From Chloroflexota bacterium (lineage in GTDB: Bacteria > Chloroflexota > Anaerolineae > UBA4142): a stretch of DNA of 64,000 nucleotides. The position numbers and the translations under genes are program-made. The notes beneath the pieces are model-generated. The model was not told the DNA's origin, did no database searches, and saw only the letters and a program-made list of their open reading frames with translations. Positions 42,480 through 50,910 of this stretch are shown here, piece by piece. The DNA lies in assembly GCA_016208315.1 (NCBI GenBank), contig JACQYF010000061.1, forward strand, positions 1 through 64,000, given 5' to 3'. How positions within the stretch are numbered: the stretch's first letter is position 1; each line of letters begins with the position of its first letter.

Positions 42480-42491
42480 AAGGAGGAATCA

Positions 42492-42698
42492 ATGGAAAAC
42501 CAAGCATATAAACTGGCGAACCTGAGCGACGACCAGCTCAAGAAAATCCAAGAGGCAGAGCCGACGCTCGGCTCGATCAACCTCCTGGCATTTCAGTCTG
42601 TTGCGCTCAATCCCGCGCAACTCAATGTGAGCCAGCTCGAGTGCCTGCAAGGACTGGAAAAGAATCTCGGCGTGACGCTCGTGGCATACCGCAAATAA
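42492..42698 (+). CDS. Unknown 68-residue protein in the haem operon
   Basis: Small soluble protein, mostly predicted helical (LANLSDDQLKKIQEAEPTLG; LNVSQLECLQGLEKNLGVTLVAY), one Cys, no membrane segment, no recognised family. A strong ribosome site (AGGAGGAA, 6 nt spacing) and a TAATG overlap with hemE make it almost certainly a real, translated gene coupled to hemE. Position between the oxidase and uroporphyrinogen decarboxylase suggests a link to haem synthesis (adaptor, haem-responsive or complex-forming protein), but the sequence does not show which. Confidence 0.75.
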   Translation: MENQAYKLANLSDDQLKKIQEAEPTLGSINLLAFQSVALNPAQLNVSQLECLQGLEKNLGVTLVAYRK

Positions 42699-43732
42699 TG
42701 CGCGACCGCTTTCTGCGCGCCGGCCGCCGCGCGCCGGTTGACCGCACGCCGATTTGGTTGATGCGCCAAGCCGGTCGTTACCTGCCCGAGTATCGCGCCC
42801 TCCGCGAGAAATACGACATGCTCGCCATGTGCCGCGCGCCTGAGCTGGCTGTCGAGGTCACTTTGCAGCCGCTCAGGCGTTTCGATCTCGACGCCGCGAT
42901 TCTCTTTTCCGACATTATGATCCCGCTGCGTGGCATGGGCGTGGATTTCGAGATCAAGCATTCTGTCGGGCCGATCGTGGCAAATCCGGTCCGCGATCGA
43001 CGCGACGCAGAGAATTTGCGCGTGGTCGAGCCGGAACGCGACGTACCGTTCGTGATGCAAGCGATACGGCTCTTGCGGCGCGAACTCGACGGCAAGGTTC
43101 CGCTTATCGGTTTTGCGGGCGCGCCGTTCACGCTCGCCAGTTACATCGTCGAGGGCAAACCCTCGCGTGACTTGCTGCGGACGAAAAGTTTGATGTACGG
43201 CGATTCGGCCGCGTGGCACACGCTGATGGACAAACTCGCCGCGAGCGTCAGCGCGTACCTGCTCGCGCAAATTCGCGCGGGCGCGCAAGCCGTGCAGTTG
43301 TTCGATTCGTGGGTCGGCGCGCTCAGCCCGCGCGATTATCGCGCCTACGTCCTGCCGTACTCGAAAAAGATTTTCGACGCGCTTTCCGCGACCGGCGTGC
43401 CGCGCATTCACTTTGGCACCGGGACGGCCACGCTGCTCGAACTGATGCAAGAGGCAGGCGGCGAGGTGATTGGCCTGGACTGGCGCGTGCCCCTCGACCA
43501 AGCGTGGGACCGGCTGGGCGACATCGCGCTGCAAGGCAATCTCGATCCCGCCGTGATGCTCGCCGCGCCCGAAATCGTAGAGCAACAGACCCGCGCAATC
43601 CTGTCGCAAGCAGACGGCCGGCGCGGCCACATCTTCAACTTGGGGCACGGCATTTTGCCCAATACGCCGATTGAAAACGTCGAACGATTAGTCGAGATAG
43701 TTCACAGTTTTGTAGTTGAAACTCTGAGGTAA
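42698..43732 (+). CDS. hemE: Uroporphyrinogen decarboxylase
   Basis: Decarboxylates uroporphyrinogen III to coproporphyrinogen III; 344 residues. Signature RTPIWLMRQAGRYLPEYR near residue 18 and the second signature IGFAGAPFTLASYIVEG near 131 are present; the catalytic Asp is expected in LDAAILFSDIMIPLRGMG. The start ATG at 42698 overlaps the TAA of the small gene (TAATG); longer upstream frames belong to that gene. Confidence 0.95.
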   Translation: MRDRFLRAGRRAPVDRTPIWLMRQAGRYLPEYRALREKYDMLAMCRAPELAVEVTLQPLRRFDLDAAILFSDIMIPLRGMGVDFEIKHSVGPIVANPVRDRRDAENLRVVEPERDVPFVMQAIRLLRRELDGKVPLIGFAGAPFTLASYIVEGKPSRDLLRTKSLMYGDSAAWHTLMDKLAASVSAYLLAQIRAGAQAVQLFDSWVGALSPRDYRAYVLPYSKKIFDALSATGVPRIHFGTGTATLLELMQEAGGEVIGLDWRVPLDQAWDRLGDIALQGNLDPAVMLAAPEIVEQQTRAILSQADGRRGHIFNLGHGILPNTPIENVERLVEIVHSFVVETLR

Positions 43733-43735
43733 ACT

Positions 43736-44647
43736 TTGGAGCAAATCGCAGTCCTCTTAATGGCGTACGGCACGCCAAACGCGCTTGACGACGTTGAGGC
43801 GTATTACACCGATATTCGCGGTGGACGCAAGCCGTCGCCGGAAAACTTGAAAGAGTTGATCGCGCGGTATGAGCGCATCGGCGGACGCACGCCGCTGCTC
43901 GATATTACGCGCGCGCAGGCCCGCGCCCTCCAGGCGCAGCTTGGCGATGGCTGTCGCGTCTACATCGGCATGAAGCATTGGCATCCGTACATCGCGCAGG
44001 CCGTAGACGAGATTGCGCGCGAGGGTCTGCGGCGCGTGGTCGCCATCGCGCTCGCGCCGCACTATAGCAAGTTCAGCATTGACGGCTACATCCAGCGCGT
44101 GCGCGATGCGGTTCAGAAATCGAATGCCGCGCTGGATGTCACGTTTGTCGAGAGTTGGAACGACCACCCACTCTTTTTGCAAGCGGTCGCGAAAAATCTC
44201 GAAAGGACGCGAAAGGAATTTGGCGCGGCGAATTGGGAGGACATCGAGGTGATTTTCTCCGCGCACAGTCTGCCGGAAAGAATCGTCCAGTCGAACGATC
44301 CGTATCCGCAGGAATTGCGCGAGACGTGCGAGGGCGTCGCGGCCCTGGTCGGGTTGAAACAGTGGCGCTTTGCGTATCAGAGCGCGAGCCACACGGGTGA
44401 AAAATGGCTCGGGCCGGACATTCTCGATACGCTAGAGGAAATCGCGGCGGAGAAACCCCGCCGCGTGTTGATCGCCCCGATCGGCTTCGTCGCCGATCAT
44501 TTGGAAGTGCTGTACGACATTGACGTGGAATGCGCGGAACGCGCGCGCGAACTTGGACTGGAATTGCGGCGCATCGCGTCGCCGAATGCCACGCCCGAGT
44601 TTATCGCGGCGCTGGCCGCGATTGTCCGCGACCACTCCCTCCGGTGA
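43736..44647 (+). CDS. hemH: Ferrochelatase (coproporphyrin ferrochelatase type)
   Basis: Inserts iron into the porphyrin; 303 residues. Motifs: AVLLMAYGTPNALDDVEAYY at the start, the metal-path His in IFSAHSLPERI, and VLIAPIGFVADHLEVLYDID. The start is TTG at 43736, with GAGGT 5-6 nt upstream and 3 nt after the hemE stop. With hemQ in the same operon the natural product is likely coproheme (CpfC role). It ends the operon; a MITE-like repeat follows 3 bp later. Confidence 0.94.
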   Translation: MEQIAVLLMAYGTPNALDDVEAYYTDIRGGRKPSPENLKELIARYERIGGRTPLLDITRAQARALQAQLGDGCRVYIGMKHWHPYIAQAVDEIAREGLRRVVAIALAPHYSKFSIDGYIQRVRDAVQKSNAALDVTFVESWNDHPLFLQAVAKNLERTRKEFGAANWEDIEVIFSAHSLPERIVQSNDPYPQELRETCEGVAALVGLKQWRFAYQSASHTGEKWLGPDILDTLEEIAAEKPRRVLIAPIGFVADHLEVLYDIDVECAERARELGLELRRIASPNATPEFIAALAAIVRDHSLR

Positions 44648-44650
44648 TGT

Positions 44651-44752
44651 TGTCATTGCGAGTGGTTTTCGCGAAGCAATCTTCCTTGTTGTCCGGGAAC
44701 GCCGATTCAAGGAGGAAGATTGCTTCGGACAAAACCCGTCCTCGCAATGACA
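44651..44752. repeat. MITE-like palindromic repeat, 102 bp
   Basis: Terminal arms TGTCATTGCGAG / CTCGCAATGACA (44651-44662, 44741-44752) and inner arms CGAAGCAATCTTCC / GGAAGATTGCTTCG (44672-44685, 44714-44727). The ends and the GAAGCAATC core are shared with the copy at 62342-62490. It may serve as a two-way terminator between convergent genes. Confidence 0.9.
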
Positions 44753-44762
44753 AGACCTTAAA

Positions 44763-45413
44763 TCACTCCCCCGGTTTCTTCACGAACTTGACGTTGCCCC
44801 AGTCGCCCTTCTTGACGTACACGATGCCGAGATTGAACACTTGGCCGATGTAGCCCGCGTCGCCGAACGTGAATTCAAATTCGTCAGTCTGCGGGTAGCC
44901 GAGGTTTTGCGCCTGCGCGAATTTGTAGAGCGCGGCGTCGGTGTTGATCGGCATCCAGGTGAATTTTTTCGCGACGGAGATGACTTTCTGCTCGAGCGTC
45001 AGCGGCGGCTCCGACCGTGGGCCGAAAGTCAAGAGAAAATTGACGTGATGCTTTTCGGGCAAGCCCATCCCGCGGACGACATCGCTCTTGGATTGGTCCT
45101 CGACGAAGGCAAAGTAGGGACCGTTGAGCAAGTGGATGTCAAGGTTCGCAAAGATGGGCACGTTGGTCTGCCCGTTCGTGTCGGTAACCACTTTGGTCGG
45201 CGGGTCTTCCGACGGATCGCGCCCGACCCAGTCCACCACGCACGTTGCGCCGGGCACCGGCTTGCCCGCCGCGTCGAGCACCGTGAAATAGATGTGGTGA
45301 TTGCCGCCCGCCTCGTTGACATCCTGATACTTGACGATGTTCGCGACCCAGGATGCGTTCGGATTTGCCTCAACGGAAATACCCAGAGCAGTCAGACGCG
45401 GATCGAATTCCAT
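44763..45413 (-). CDS. Hypothetical protein with Ig-like domain
   Basis: Protein of 216 residues, no signal peptide. The start MEFDPRLTALGISVEANPN, then AGGNHHIYFTVLDAAGKPVPGATCVVDW, looks like a carboxypeptidase-regulatory/Ig-like fold often found in phage-like or cell-wall enzymes of related bacteria; residues 140-216 are a second module. No catalytic residues recognised. Start ATG 45413 is set by AGGGAGG 6 nt upstream; the longer frame runs through the upstream repeat. Confidence 0.65.
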   Translation of the reverse strand: MEFDPRLTALGISVEANPNASWVANIVKYQDVNEAGGNHHIYFTVLDAAGKPVPGATCVVDWVGRDPSEDPPTKVVTDTNGQTNVPIFANLDIHLLNGPYFAFVEDQSKSDVVRGMGLPEKHHVNFLLTFGPRSEPPLTLEQKVISVAKKFTWMPINTDAALYKFAQAQNLGYPQTDEFEFTFGDAGYIGQVFNLGIVYVKKGDWGNVKFVKKPGE

Positions 45414-45427
45414 GTTCGCCTCCCTTA

Positions 45428-45475
45428 AAGTGACGGGTGACAAGTGACGGGTGTCGGGGCAAACCCCACCGATCA
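45428..45475. repeat. Short heptamer array with partial inverted arm
   Basis: Four 7-bp units AAGTGAC, GGGTGAC, AAGTGAC, GGGTGTC (45428-45455) followed by a loosely complementary segment (CCCCACC..TCAC). The gap 45414-45529 between two minus-strand genes holds nothing else recognised. Confidence 0.65.
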
Positions 45476-45529
45476 CTTTCTCATCCGAAGGTTGATGTGG
45501 CCCAAGCCACCCGGACAACGGGCTTACAA

Positions 45530-46636
45530 CTAGCCAAATTCCTGCCGATGAACAGTTACACGGTCTAACCGATCTATTACAACCTCGACGCCAATCCCCG
45601 GCTTGGTCGGCACCGCCATCGTGCCATCCGCCGCCACCTCAAACTCCGGCTCGACAATATCCTCGGTATAATATCGCTTGCTCGCCGAAATGTCGCCCGG
45701 CAGTTTGAAATTGGGCAGCGACGCCAGCGCGACATTCCCCGCGCGCCCGATCCCCGATTCCAACATGCCGCCGTGCCATACCGGCATATCGCTCGCCGCG
45801 CACAAATCGTGAATGCGAATTGACTCCGCATATCCGCCCACGCGCCCTGGCTTGATGTTAATGGTGCGGCAGCTCTGCAATTCCAACGCCGCGCGCGCGT
45901 CTGCAAGGGTATGAATGCTTTCGTCGAGGCAGATGCGCGTTTTGAGCTCGCGCTGGAGTTTCGAGTGATCGTAAATATCGTCATAGCCGAGGGGCTGCTC
46001 GATCAAGAGCAAGTCGTACCCGTCCATCGCGCGAAAGAGATTGACCGCTTCGAGCGTATAAGCCGAGTTGGCGTCAACTTGCAAGAGGATTTTGGGAAAT
46101 TCCCTGCGAACCGCCGCGACCATGTCCAAATCACGCCCCGGCGCGATCTTGATTTTTACGCGCGCATATCCTGCGCTTAGGTAACCGGCCACCTTCTTGA
46201 CCAATTCGCTTGGCGACGATTGCAGCCCAACGCTTACACCGACCGGGATCTGTTCGCGCGAGCCGCCGAGCATTTCCGACAGCGAAACGCCGCGCGACTT
46301 GGCAAACAAATCCCACAGCGCGAATTCGAGGCCGGCCTTCGCCATATTGTGCCCGCGCACGCGCGAGCCGCCGACCATCCCTTCATCCACGTTCGCGATA
46401 TTCTGTTTGAGCACACCGGGGATCAGGTAATCGCGCAGAATGTGCCACGCGGTTTGATTCGTCTCGTAGGAATAGAACGGGTCGGCCATAGCCACGCACT
46501 CGCCCCAGCCCGTCACACCCTCCGCGTCCACGCGCACGATGATGTGTTGCTCGTCCACCTCGACGCCGAAAGACGTTTCAAAGGGCGCGACCAATTGCAT
46601 CTTGATGAGGCGTAGTTCGATTCGGTCTATTCGCAT
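45530..46636 (-). CDS. Enolase-superfamily enzyme, o-succinylbenzoate synthase / N-acylamino acid racemase type
   Basis: MR/MLE-subgroup enolase-superfamily protein of 368 residues. Catalytic features: KIKIAPGRD (KxK), metal ligands in LLQVDANSAY, LIEQPLGYDD and CLDESIHT, and the second Lys in INIKPGRVGG, then WHGGMLESGIGRAGN. This matches MenC/NAAAR proteins, which share one sequence family. No other menaquinone genes lie near, so racemase or a related dehydratase/cycloisomerase is equally possible. ATG 46636 with GGGAG 5 nt upstream. Confidence 0.87.
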   Translation of the reverse strand: MRIDRIELRLIKMQLVAPFETSFGVEVDEQHIIVRVDAEGVTGWGECVAMADPFYSYETNQTAWHILRDYLIPGVLKQNIANVDEGMVGGSRVRGHNMAKAGLEFALWDLFAKSRGVSLSEMLGGSREQIPVGVSVGLQSSPSELVKKVAGYLSAGYARVKIKIAPGRDLDMVAAVRREFPKILLQVDANSAYTLEAVNLFRAMDGYDLLLIEQPLGYDDIYDHSKLQRELKTRICLDESIHTLADARAALELQSCRTINIKPGRVGGYAESIRIHDLCAASDMPVWHGGMLESGIGRAGNVALASLPNFKLPGDISASKRYYTEDIVEPEFEVAADGTMAVPTKPGIGVEVVIDRLDRVTVHRQEFG

Positions 46637-46647
46637 ATTGTCTCCCA

Positions 46648-46681
46648 AGACCCGAAGGGTTTTTGGAAACCCTTCGGGTCT
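46648..46681. repeat. 34-bp perfect palindrome
   Basis: Arms of 15 bp AGACCCGAAGGGTTT (46648-46662) and its complement (46667-46681), loop TTGG. On the minus strand it overlaps the TAG stop of the phosphoglycerate mutase gene. No T-run follows, so it is a repeat rather than a standard terminator. Confidence 0.85.
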
Positions 46682-47885
46682 ATGCCCCGAATTTCGTGAG
46701 CCGCAGCGCGTTCGCCAGCGCAATCGGCATGAGGTCTTTCGAGCGCAAGCGGCCCAGCCCCCCGCGCGCGCACGCGCGTTCGCCGTATTCGGCGATGTTG
46801 TCGGCGCGGCAGTGACGCGAGTACAGCATGATGGGGACCGGATGCCAACTGTGCGATTTCAGCAGCGCGGGGGTCGAATGGTCGCTCCCGACGACGACCA
46901 CGTCGGGTTTGAGCGCGAGCAAGCGCGGCAACTGCGCGTCTAGCTCCTCGATGACGTGGGCCTTGCGCGCAAAATCGCCATCTTCGCCCGCCGAGTCAGT
47001 TTTTTTGACGTGGAGATAAAAGAAATCAAAATCGTTCCAGTTCTTTTCGAGCACGGTGAACTCATCGCTAATCGCCTCGCCAGGGACCGACAGCGTTTTC
47101 ATGCCCAGCAATTTCGCTAACCCGCGATACATCGGATAGACGGCGATGGCCGCCGCGTTCAGACCAAAGACCTCTTTATATGTCGGCATCGCCGGATGCT
47201 TGGCAAAGCCGCGCAAGAGGATCATGTTCGCCGGATGCTTGTCGGCCAAAAGCCGGCGCGCCTGCGCGATAAACTCGTTCACCAGCGCCGCCGATTTCTC
47301 CGAGTCGCGGCTCTGCGCGTTGACCGGCAGCGCAGGCACGCCGAGCCGCTGTGGGTCGGTCTCGCTGAGCGCGTCGCCTAGACCTTCGCCGCGCAGCACG
47401 AGGACAAAGCGATAGTCCTTGACCGTCTCGACAAACACTTGGACGCCCGGAAGCTCAATCGTCCGCAAAATCTCAACCAGTTCGCGGTTCAACTCGGTGG
47501 GAATGCGCCCCGCGCGGCGATCGGTCAAACTACCGGCCGCGTCTACGGAGCAAAAGTTGCCGCGCGCCGCGACGTCGTTGGGCCCGAGTTCGAAATCAAT
47601 GCCCAACGCCTCCAGCACGCCGCGGCCGATAGTGAATCGCGTAGGATCGTAACCAAAGATGCCGAGATGCCCGGGGCCGCTTCCGGGGCTGATGCCGGGG
47701 CCAACCGGATCGGCCAGACCGAGAATGGATTGCGCGGCCAGCGCGTCGAGATTCGGCTTGTGCGCCGATTCGAGTTCCGTCTTGCCGCCGGGTTCGAGCG
47801 GCAGTCCGCCCAGACCGTCCATGACGATCATCGCAATCTTGGTCTGCTCGGGCACGACAAGGTCTTGAAGAAAACCAAACTCCAT
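46680..47885 (-). CDS. apgM: 2,3-bisphosphoglycerate-independent phosphoglycerate mutase, archaeal type
   Basis: Glycolysis/gluconeogenesis enzyme of 401 residues of the ApgM (alkaline phosphatase superfamily) type. Motifs: IAMIVMDGLGGLP with the metal Asp, GISPGSGPGHLGIFGYDP with the catalytic Ser, CSVDAAGSLTDRRAGR, VKKTDSAGEDGD and VVVGSDHSTPA. ApgM is common in archaea and found in several bacterial phyla including Chloroflexota. Start ATG 47885 is fixed by GGAGGTG and a consensus promoter. Transcribed away from the DUF2207 operon. Confidence 0.93.
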   Translation of the reverse strand: MEFGFLQDLVVPEQTKIAMIVMDGLGGLPLEPGGKTELESAHKPNLDALAAQSILGLADPVGPGISPGSGPGHLGIFGYDPTRFTIGRGVLEALGIDFELGPNDVAARGNFCSVDAAGSLTDRRAGRIPTELNRELVEILRTIELPGVQVFVETVKDYRFVLVLRGEGLGDALSETDPQRLGVPALPVNAQSRDSEKSAALVNEFIAQARRLLADKHPANMILLRGFAKHPAMPTYKEVFGLNAAAIAVYPMYRGLAKLLGMKTLSVPGEAISDEFTVLEKNWNDFDFFYLHVKKTDSAGEDGDFARKAHVIEELDAQLPRLLALKPDVVVVGSDHSTPALLKSHSWHPVPIMLYSRHCRADNIAEYGERACARGGLGRLRSKDLMPIALANALRLTKFGA

Positions 47886-47913
47886 TGAAACACCTCCGGG
47901 TTGAACGGACGGT

Positions 47914-47942
47914 ATCATAACATTTGCCGCGCGAGATGTCAA
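47914..47942 (-). promoter_or_regulatory. Near-consensus sigma70-type promoter, apgM
   Basis: Minus strand: TTGACA (47942-47937), 17-nt spacer, TATGAT (47919-47914), 29 nt before the ATG with GGAGGTG in between. Confidence 0.85.
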
Positions 47943-47974
47943 AAAGGGTATTTTTCTTTTGGCGCGATTTGACT

Positions 47975-47980
47975 TATAAT
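47975..47980 (+). promoter_or_regulatory. Possible -10 box for the membrane-stress operon
   Basis: TATAAT at 47975-47980, 45 nt before the ATG of the DUF2207 gene. The -35 region is AT-rich without a good match. Confidence 0.45.
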
Positions 47981-48025
47981 AGCGTCAGCCACCTCAAGAA
48001 CGCGATCGCCCCAATGGAGGGATAT

Positions 48026-49909
48026 ATGAAGAACTCGCGTGCGATTCGACTCCTTTTGCTGCTTCCCCTCGTCTTTTTGATGCTCGCCGGCAGCGCGCAG
48101 GCGCAAAGCAAAAGCGTCGTCGTGCCGCGCCGCGACATTGACGTCACGATTCAAACGAACGGCGATGTCCAGATCAACGAAACCTGGCAAGTCCAATTCA
48201 TCGGCGGATCGTTCACCTTTGCGTTCCGCGGCATCTACCTGAATAAAGTAGATTCGGTAAGCGGGTTTCAGGTCTCGGAGGGCGGTCGGGCTTTTCAGCA
48301 AAGTTCGAGCGAATCGGCGAACACTTTTCGGGTGTACCAGGAGAGCGGCCAGCAGTTCGTCAAGTGGTTTTTCCCTTCGACGAGCAACCAGACGCGCACG
48401 TTTAATCTGCGCTACACCCTGAACGGCGCGCTTCGCATTTACGATGGCGGCGACCAATTCTGGTGGAACATCATCGAGAGCGACCACGGCTATACCATCC
48501 AGAATTCGACGATCACCGTTCACTTGCCCGCCGCGTTTCCAACCGATCAGCTCAAGGCCGCGGTAACGACGGGCAGCGGCAACGCCAGCATTCGTGACGG
48601 GCAGACGGCTCTCTTCACGGCGAGCAATCTGAGTGACGGCGAGGGCCTGGAGATCCGCGTGCAATTTCCGCACGGCGTCGTTACGGCGGGCCCGCCGGGA
48701 TGGCAAGCTGGCGTGGACCAGATCGCCGCCATCAAACCGATCCTCAATTTGGGATTCCTGTTTGTCGCGGCGATTCTGCTGCTGCTCGGCCCGCTCGCGC
48801 TCTATCTCCTCTGGTTCATGAAGGGCCGCGACGCGCCCGCGCACGTGGTCGCGCAAACCAGCGCGCCGCCCAACGATTTCCCGCCCGCGATGGTCGGCAC
48901 CCTCATTGACGAAAAAGCCGACATGAAGGATATTATCGCCACGATCGTTGACCTGGCGCGCCGCGGCGTCTTGAAAATGACCGAACGCGAGACGCCCGGC
49001 TTTTTGGGCATTGGATCGAATCGCGATTATAGCTTTGAGCTTGTGGGCGATACGACCAACCTGCGCCCCTACGAAAAGACGCTGATCCAGCACATCTTTA
49101 GCGGGCGCACGACGCGCGATCTTTCCGACCTCAAAGAGAAATTCTATACGGCGATTCCAAAGTTGAAAACGCAAATGTACGACGAGGTGACGAAACTCGG
49201 ATTCTTTTCCGGAAACCCCAACTCGACCCGCATGAAGTATGCAGCGCTGGGGGTGGGTTCGCTGTTCATCTTCGGTTGCGTCGGTTTCGGCTTGTTCACG
49301 ATATTCTCCGAGTTTTCGGATCTCGCTTGGTGTCCCGCCGTCTCGCTGATTGTCACCGCGGCGGGTCTCGTCGTCCTCAGCCCCTTTATGCCACGCCGCT
49401 CGCCAAAAGGCGCTACCGAGAAAGCCAAGTGGATCGCCTTCAAGCGCTATCTCGAGAATATCGAAAAGTACACCAACCTCGAAGAGGCCAAGCACCTCTT
49501 TGACAAGTATTTGCCCTACACGATTTGTTTTGGGCTGGAAAAATCTTGGACGCAAAAGTTTGCCAACATTGACACGCCCGCGCCCACCTGGTACGAAATG
49601 TATCCGCCGATCGGTTATGGCGGCTATCCGCATCATCGCGACCGCCGCGGGCCAGACTTTGGCACGGGTCGCGGCGGCAGCAGCGGCGGCGGCAAATCGA
49701 GCGGCGGGCAAATGCCGAGTCTCGATAGCGCCGCGGGCCGCGCGTTCACGGGCCTGAACGTCATGAGCGCCGGTTTGTTCTCGATGCTCGACTCGACCGC
49801 GTCGGTCTTTAATAGCGCGCCCTCCAGTTCGGGTGGCGGCGGCGGTTGGAGCGGCGGCGGGGGCGGCGGCGGCGGGGGCGGCGGCGGCGGATCGTCGGGA
49901 TTTGGATAG
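48026..49909 (+). CDS. DUF2207 family membrane protein
   Basis: Exported membrane protein of 627 residues: signal peptide (to about AQAQS), an N-terminal extracytoplasmic beta domain (VVPRRDIDVTIQTNGDVQINETWQVQF, the DUF2207 start), a membrane helix at about 240-265, a cytoplasmic winged-helix-like part (DIIATIVDLARRGVLKMTE), two more helices at about 410-455, and a glycine tail of mostly Gly with some Ser and Trp. The Gly-rich C-terminus is typical of the family. Function unknown; members sit with PspA/SPFH genes. ATG 48026 preceded by GGAGGG. Confidence 0.9.
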   Translation: MKNSRAIRLLLLLPLVFLMLAGSAQAQSKSVVVPRRDIDVTIQTNGDVQINETWQVQFIGGSFTFAFRGIYLNKVDSVSGFQVSEGGRAFQQSSSESANTFRVYQESGQQFVKWFFPSTSNQTRTFNLRYTLNGALRIYDGGDQFWWNIIESDHGYTIQNSTITVHLPAAFPTDQLKAAVTTGSGNASIRDGQTALFTASNLSDGEGLEIRVQFPHGVVTAGPPGWQAGVDQIAAIKPILNLGFLFVAAILLLLGPLALYLLWFMKGRDAPAHVVAQTSAPPNDFPPAMVGTLIDEKADMKDIIATIVDLARRGVLKMTERETPGFLGIGSNRDYSFELVGDTTNLRPYEKTLIQHIFSGRTTRDLSDLKEKFYTAIPKLKTQMYDEVTKLGFFSGNPNSTRMKYAALGVGSLFIFGCVGFGLFTIFSEFSDLAWCPAVSLIVTAAGLVVLSPFMPRRSPKGATEKAKWIAFKRYLENIEKYTNLEEAKHLFDKYLPYTICFGLEKSWTQKFANIDTPAPTWYEMYPPIGYGGYPHHRDRRGPDFGTGRGGSSGGGKSSGGQMPSLDSAAGRAFTGLNVMSAGLFSMLDSTASVFNSAPSSSGGGGGWSGGGGGGGGGGGGGSSGFG

Positions 49910-49917
49910 GAGGAAAT

Positions 49918-50448
49918 GTGGGTCGCATCATCGGCGTTATTCTCATTGTGGCAGGACTTGCGATTTGCGGGGTTGTTTCGTTATTTGTCGGTGTGGGGGC
50001 TCTTGCGGCGGGCGAGGGGCCGAGTGTGAGCACCGCCGGCGCGGTGTTGGGCATCGCGCTGTTCGGCGTCATTCCGCTTTTGATCATGGGCGGCATCGGA
50101 ACGTTTCTGTTTATCCGCGGCGGGCACGAGGCCAAGGAGATGGCTGAGATACGCAAGCATGAAAAACTGCTGGGGATGATTCAATCGCAGGGTAAGGTTC
50201 CGCTGGCGAACGCGGCCATCGAAATGAGGTTGACACGCGATCAGCTCAAGGATATGATTTACCAATTGGTGAATCAAGGGCTGTTCAGCGGATTCATCAA
50301 CTGGCAGGAGGGCGTCTTTTACTCCAAAGACCTGTCGCAGGTCCAGTCGAACAAATGCCCCAACTGCGGCGGCGAACGCGAAGCGGTTGGCAAGGGCATC
50401 GTGAAATGTCCGTATTGCGGGGTGGAGTTGTTCATTCCGGCCTCGTGA
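49918..50448 (+). CDS. Membrane protein with winged-helix-like segment and C-terminal zinc ribbon
   Basis: Protein of 176 residues: two membrane helices (about 4-28 and 38-65), a charged helical segment, a small winged-helix-like part (SQGKVPLANAAIEMRLTRDQLKDMIYQLVNQG) and a zinc ribbon (CPNCGGEREAVGKGIVKCPYCG). GTG at 49918 with AGGAGG 4-5 nt upstream, 8 bp after the DUF2207 gene; translation probably coupled. Similar zinc-ribbon membrane proteins accompany PspA homologues in other bacteria (ydj-type operons). Likely part of a membrane-stress complex. Confidence 0.82.
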   Translation: MGRIIGVILIVAGLAICGVVSLFVGVGALAAGEGPSVSTAGAVLGIALFGVIPLLIMGGIGTFLFIRGGHEAKEMAEIRKHEKLLGMIQSQGKVPLANAAIEMRLTRDQLKDMIYQLVNQGLFSGFINWQEGVFYSKDLSQVQSNKCPNCGGEREAVGKGIVKCPYCGVELFIPAS

Positions 50449-50466
50449 CCTGGAATTCAAAATGGA

Positions 50467-50910
50467 ATGCCTATGAAGAAAAAACCGCGCAATGAAATGA
50501 ATGATGACCTTCGCCCGGAATACAACTTGCGCGAACTGCTCAAGGGTGCGGTTCGGGGGAAATATGCTCAAAAGCGGAGAGCCAAGCGTGCTTCCAAAGT
50601 ATCACAAGCCCGGCTTGTCGCTCGCGCTTTAGAAAACGCTCGCCTTCGGCGCAAACTACGGCCTATTCTCAGGCAACACGACGTGGTGCGGGCCGCTCTG
50701 TTTGGATCTTTTGCGCGTGGCGAAGCCGGCCCGCACAGCGATCTTGATGTACTTGTAGAGTTCAGCGGAGAAAAGAGTCTCCTCGACCTGGTCGCTTTGA
50801 AATTGGAGCTTGAGCAAAAGACGCAGCGCAAGGTCGACGTCCTAACCTACCGGTCGCTTCACCCAGTAATTCGCGACACCATCCTTAGTGAACAGGTCGC
50901 AATCCTATGA
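50467..50910 (+). CDS. MNT-type nucleotidyltransferase antitoxin with N-terminal extension
   Basis: Protein of 147 residues. Residues about 70-147 are a minimal nucleotidyltransferase with the motif [22 protein letters not shown] (Gly-Ser and Asp-x-Asp present), as in MntA, which AMPylates the HEPN toxin. The first 60 residues include [23 protein letters not shown], which resembles small stand-alone proteins often encoded in toxin-antitoxin loci, so this looks like a fusion. The stop overlaps the HEPN gene (ATGA). The start is uncertain: ATG 50467, 50473 or 50497, with no strong ribosome site. Confidence 0.85.
   Translation: MPMKKKPRNEMNDDLRPEYNLRELLKGAVRGKYAQKRRAKRASKVSQARLVARALENARLRRKLRPILRQHDVVRAALFGSFARGEAGPHSDLDVLVEFSGEKSLLDLVALKLELEQKTQRKVDVLTYRSLHPVIRDTILSEQVAIL

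Noticed and set aside
46648-46681. Rho-independent terminator for apgM
   Set aside because: Strong stem but no T-run on either strand; sequence resembles a dispersed palindrome instead.
47939-49711. 590-residue open frame on the minus strand
   Set aside because: Antisense to the DUF2207 gene, with Ala/Arg-rich low-complexity composition and no family features.
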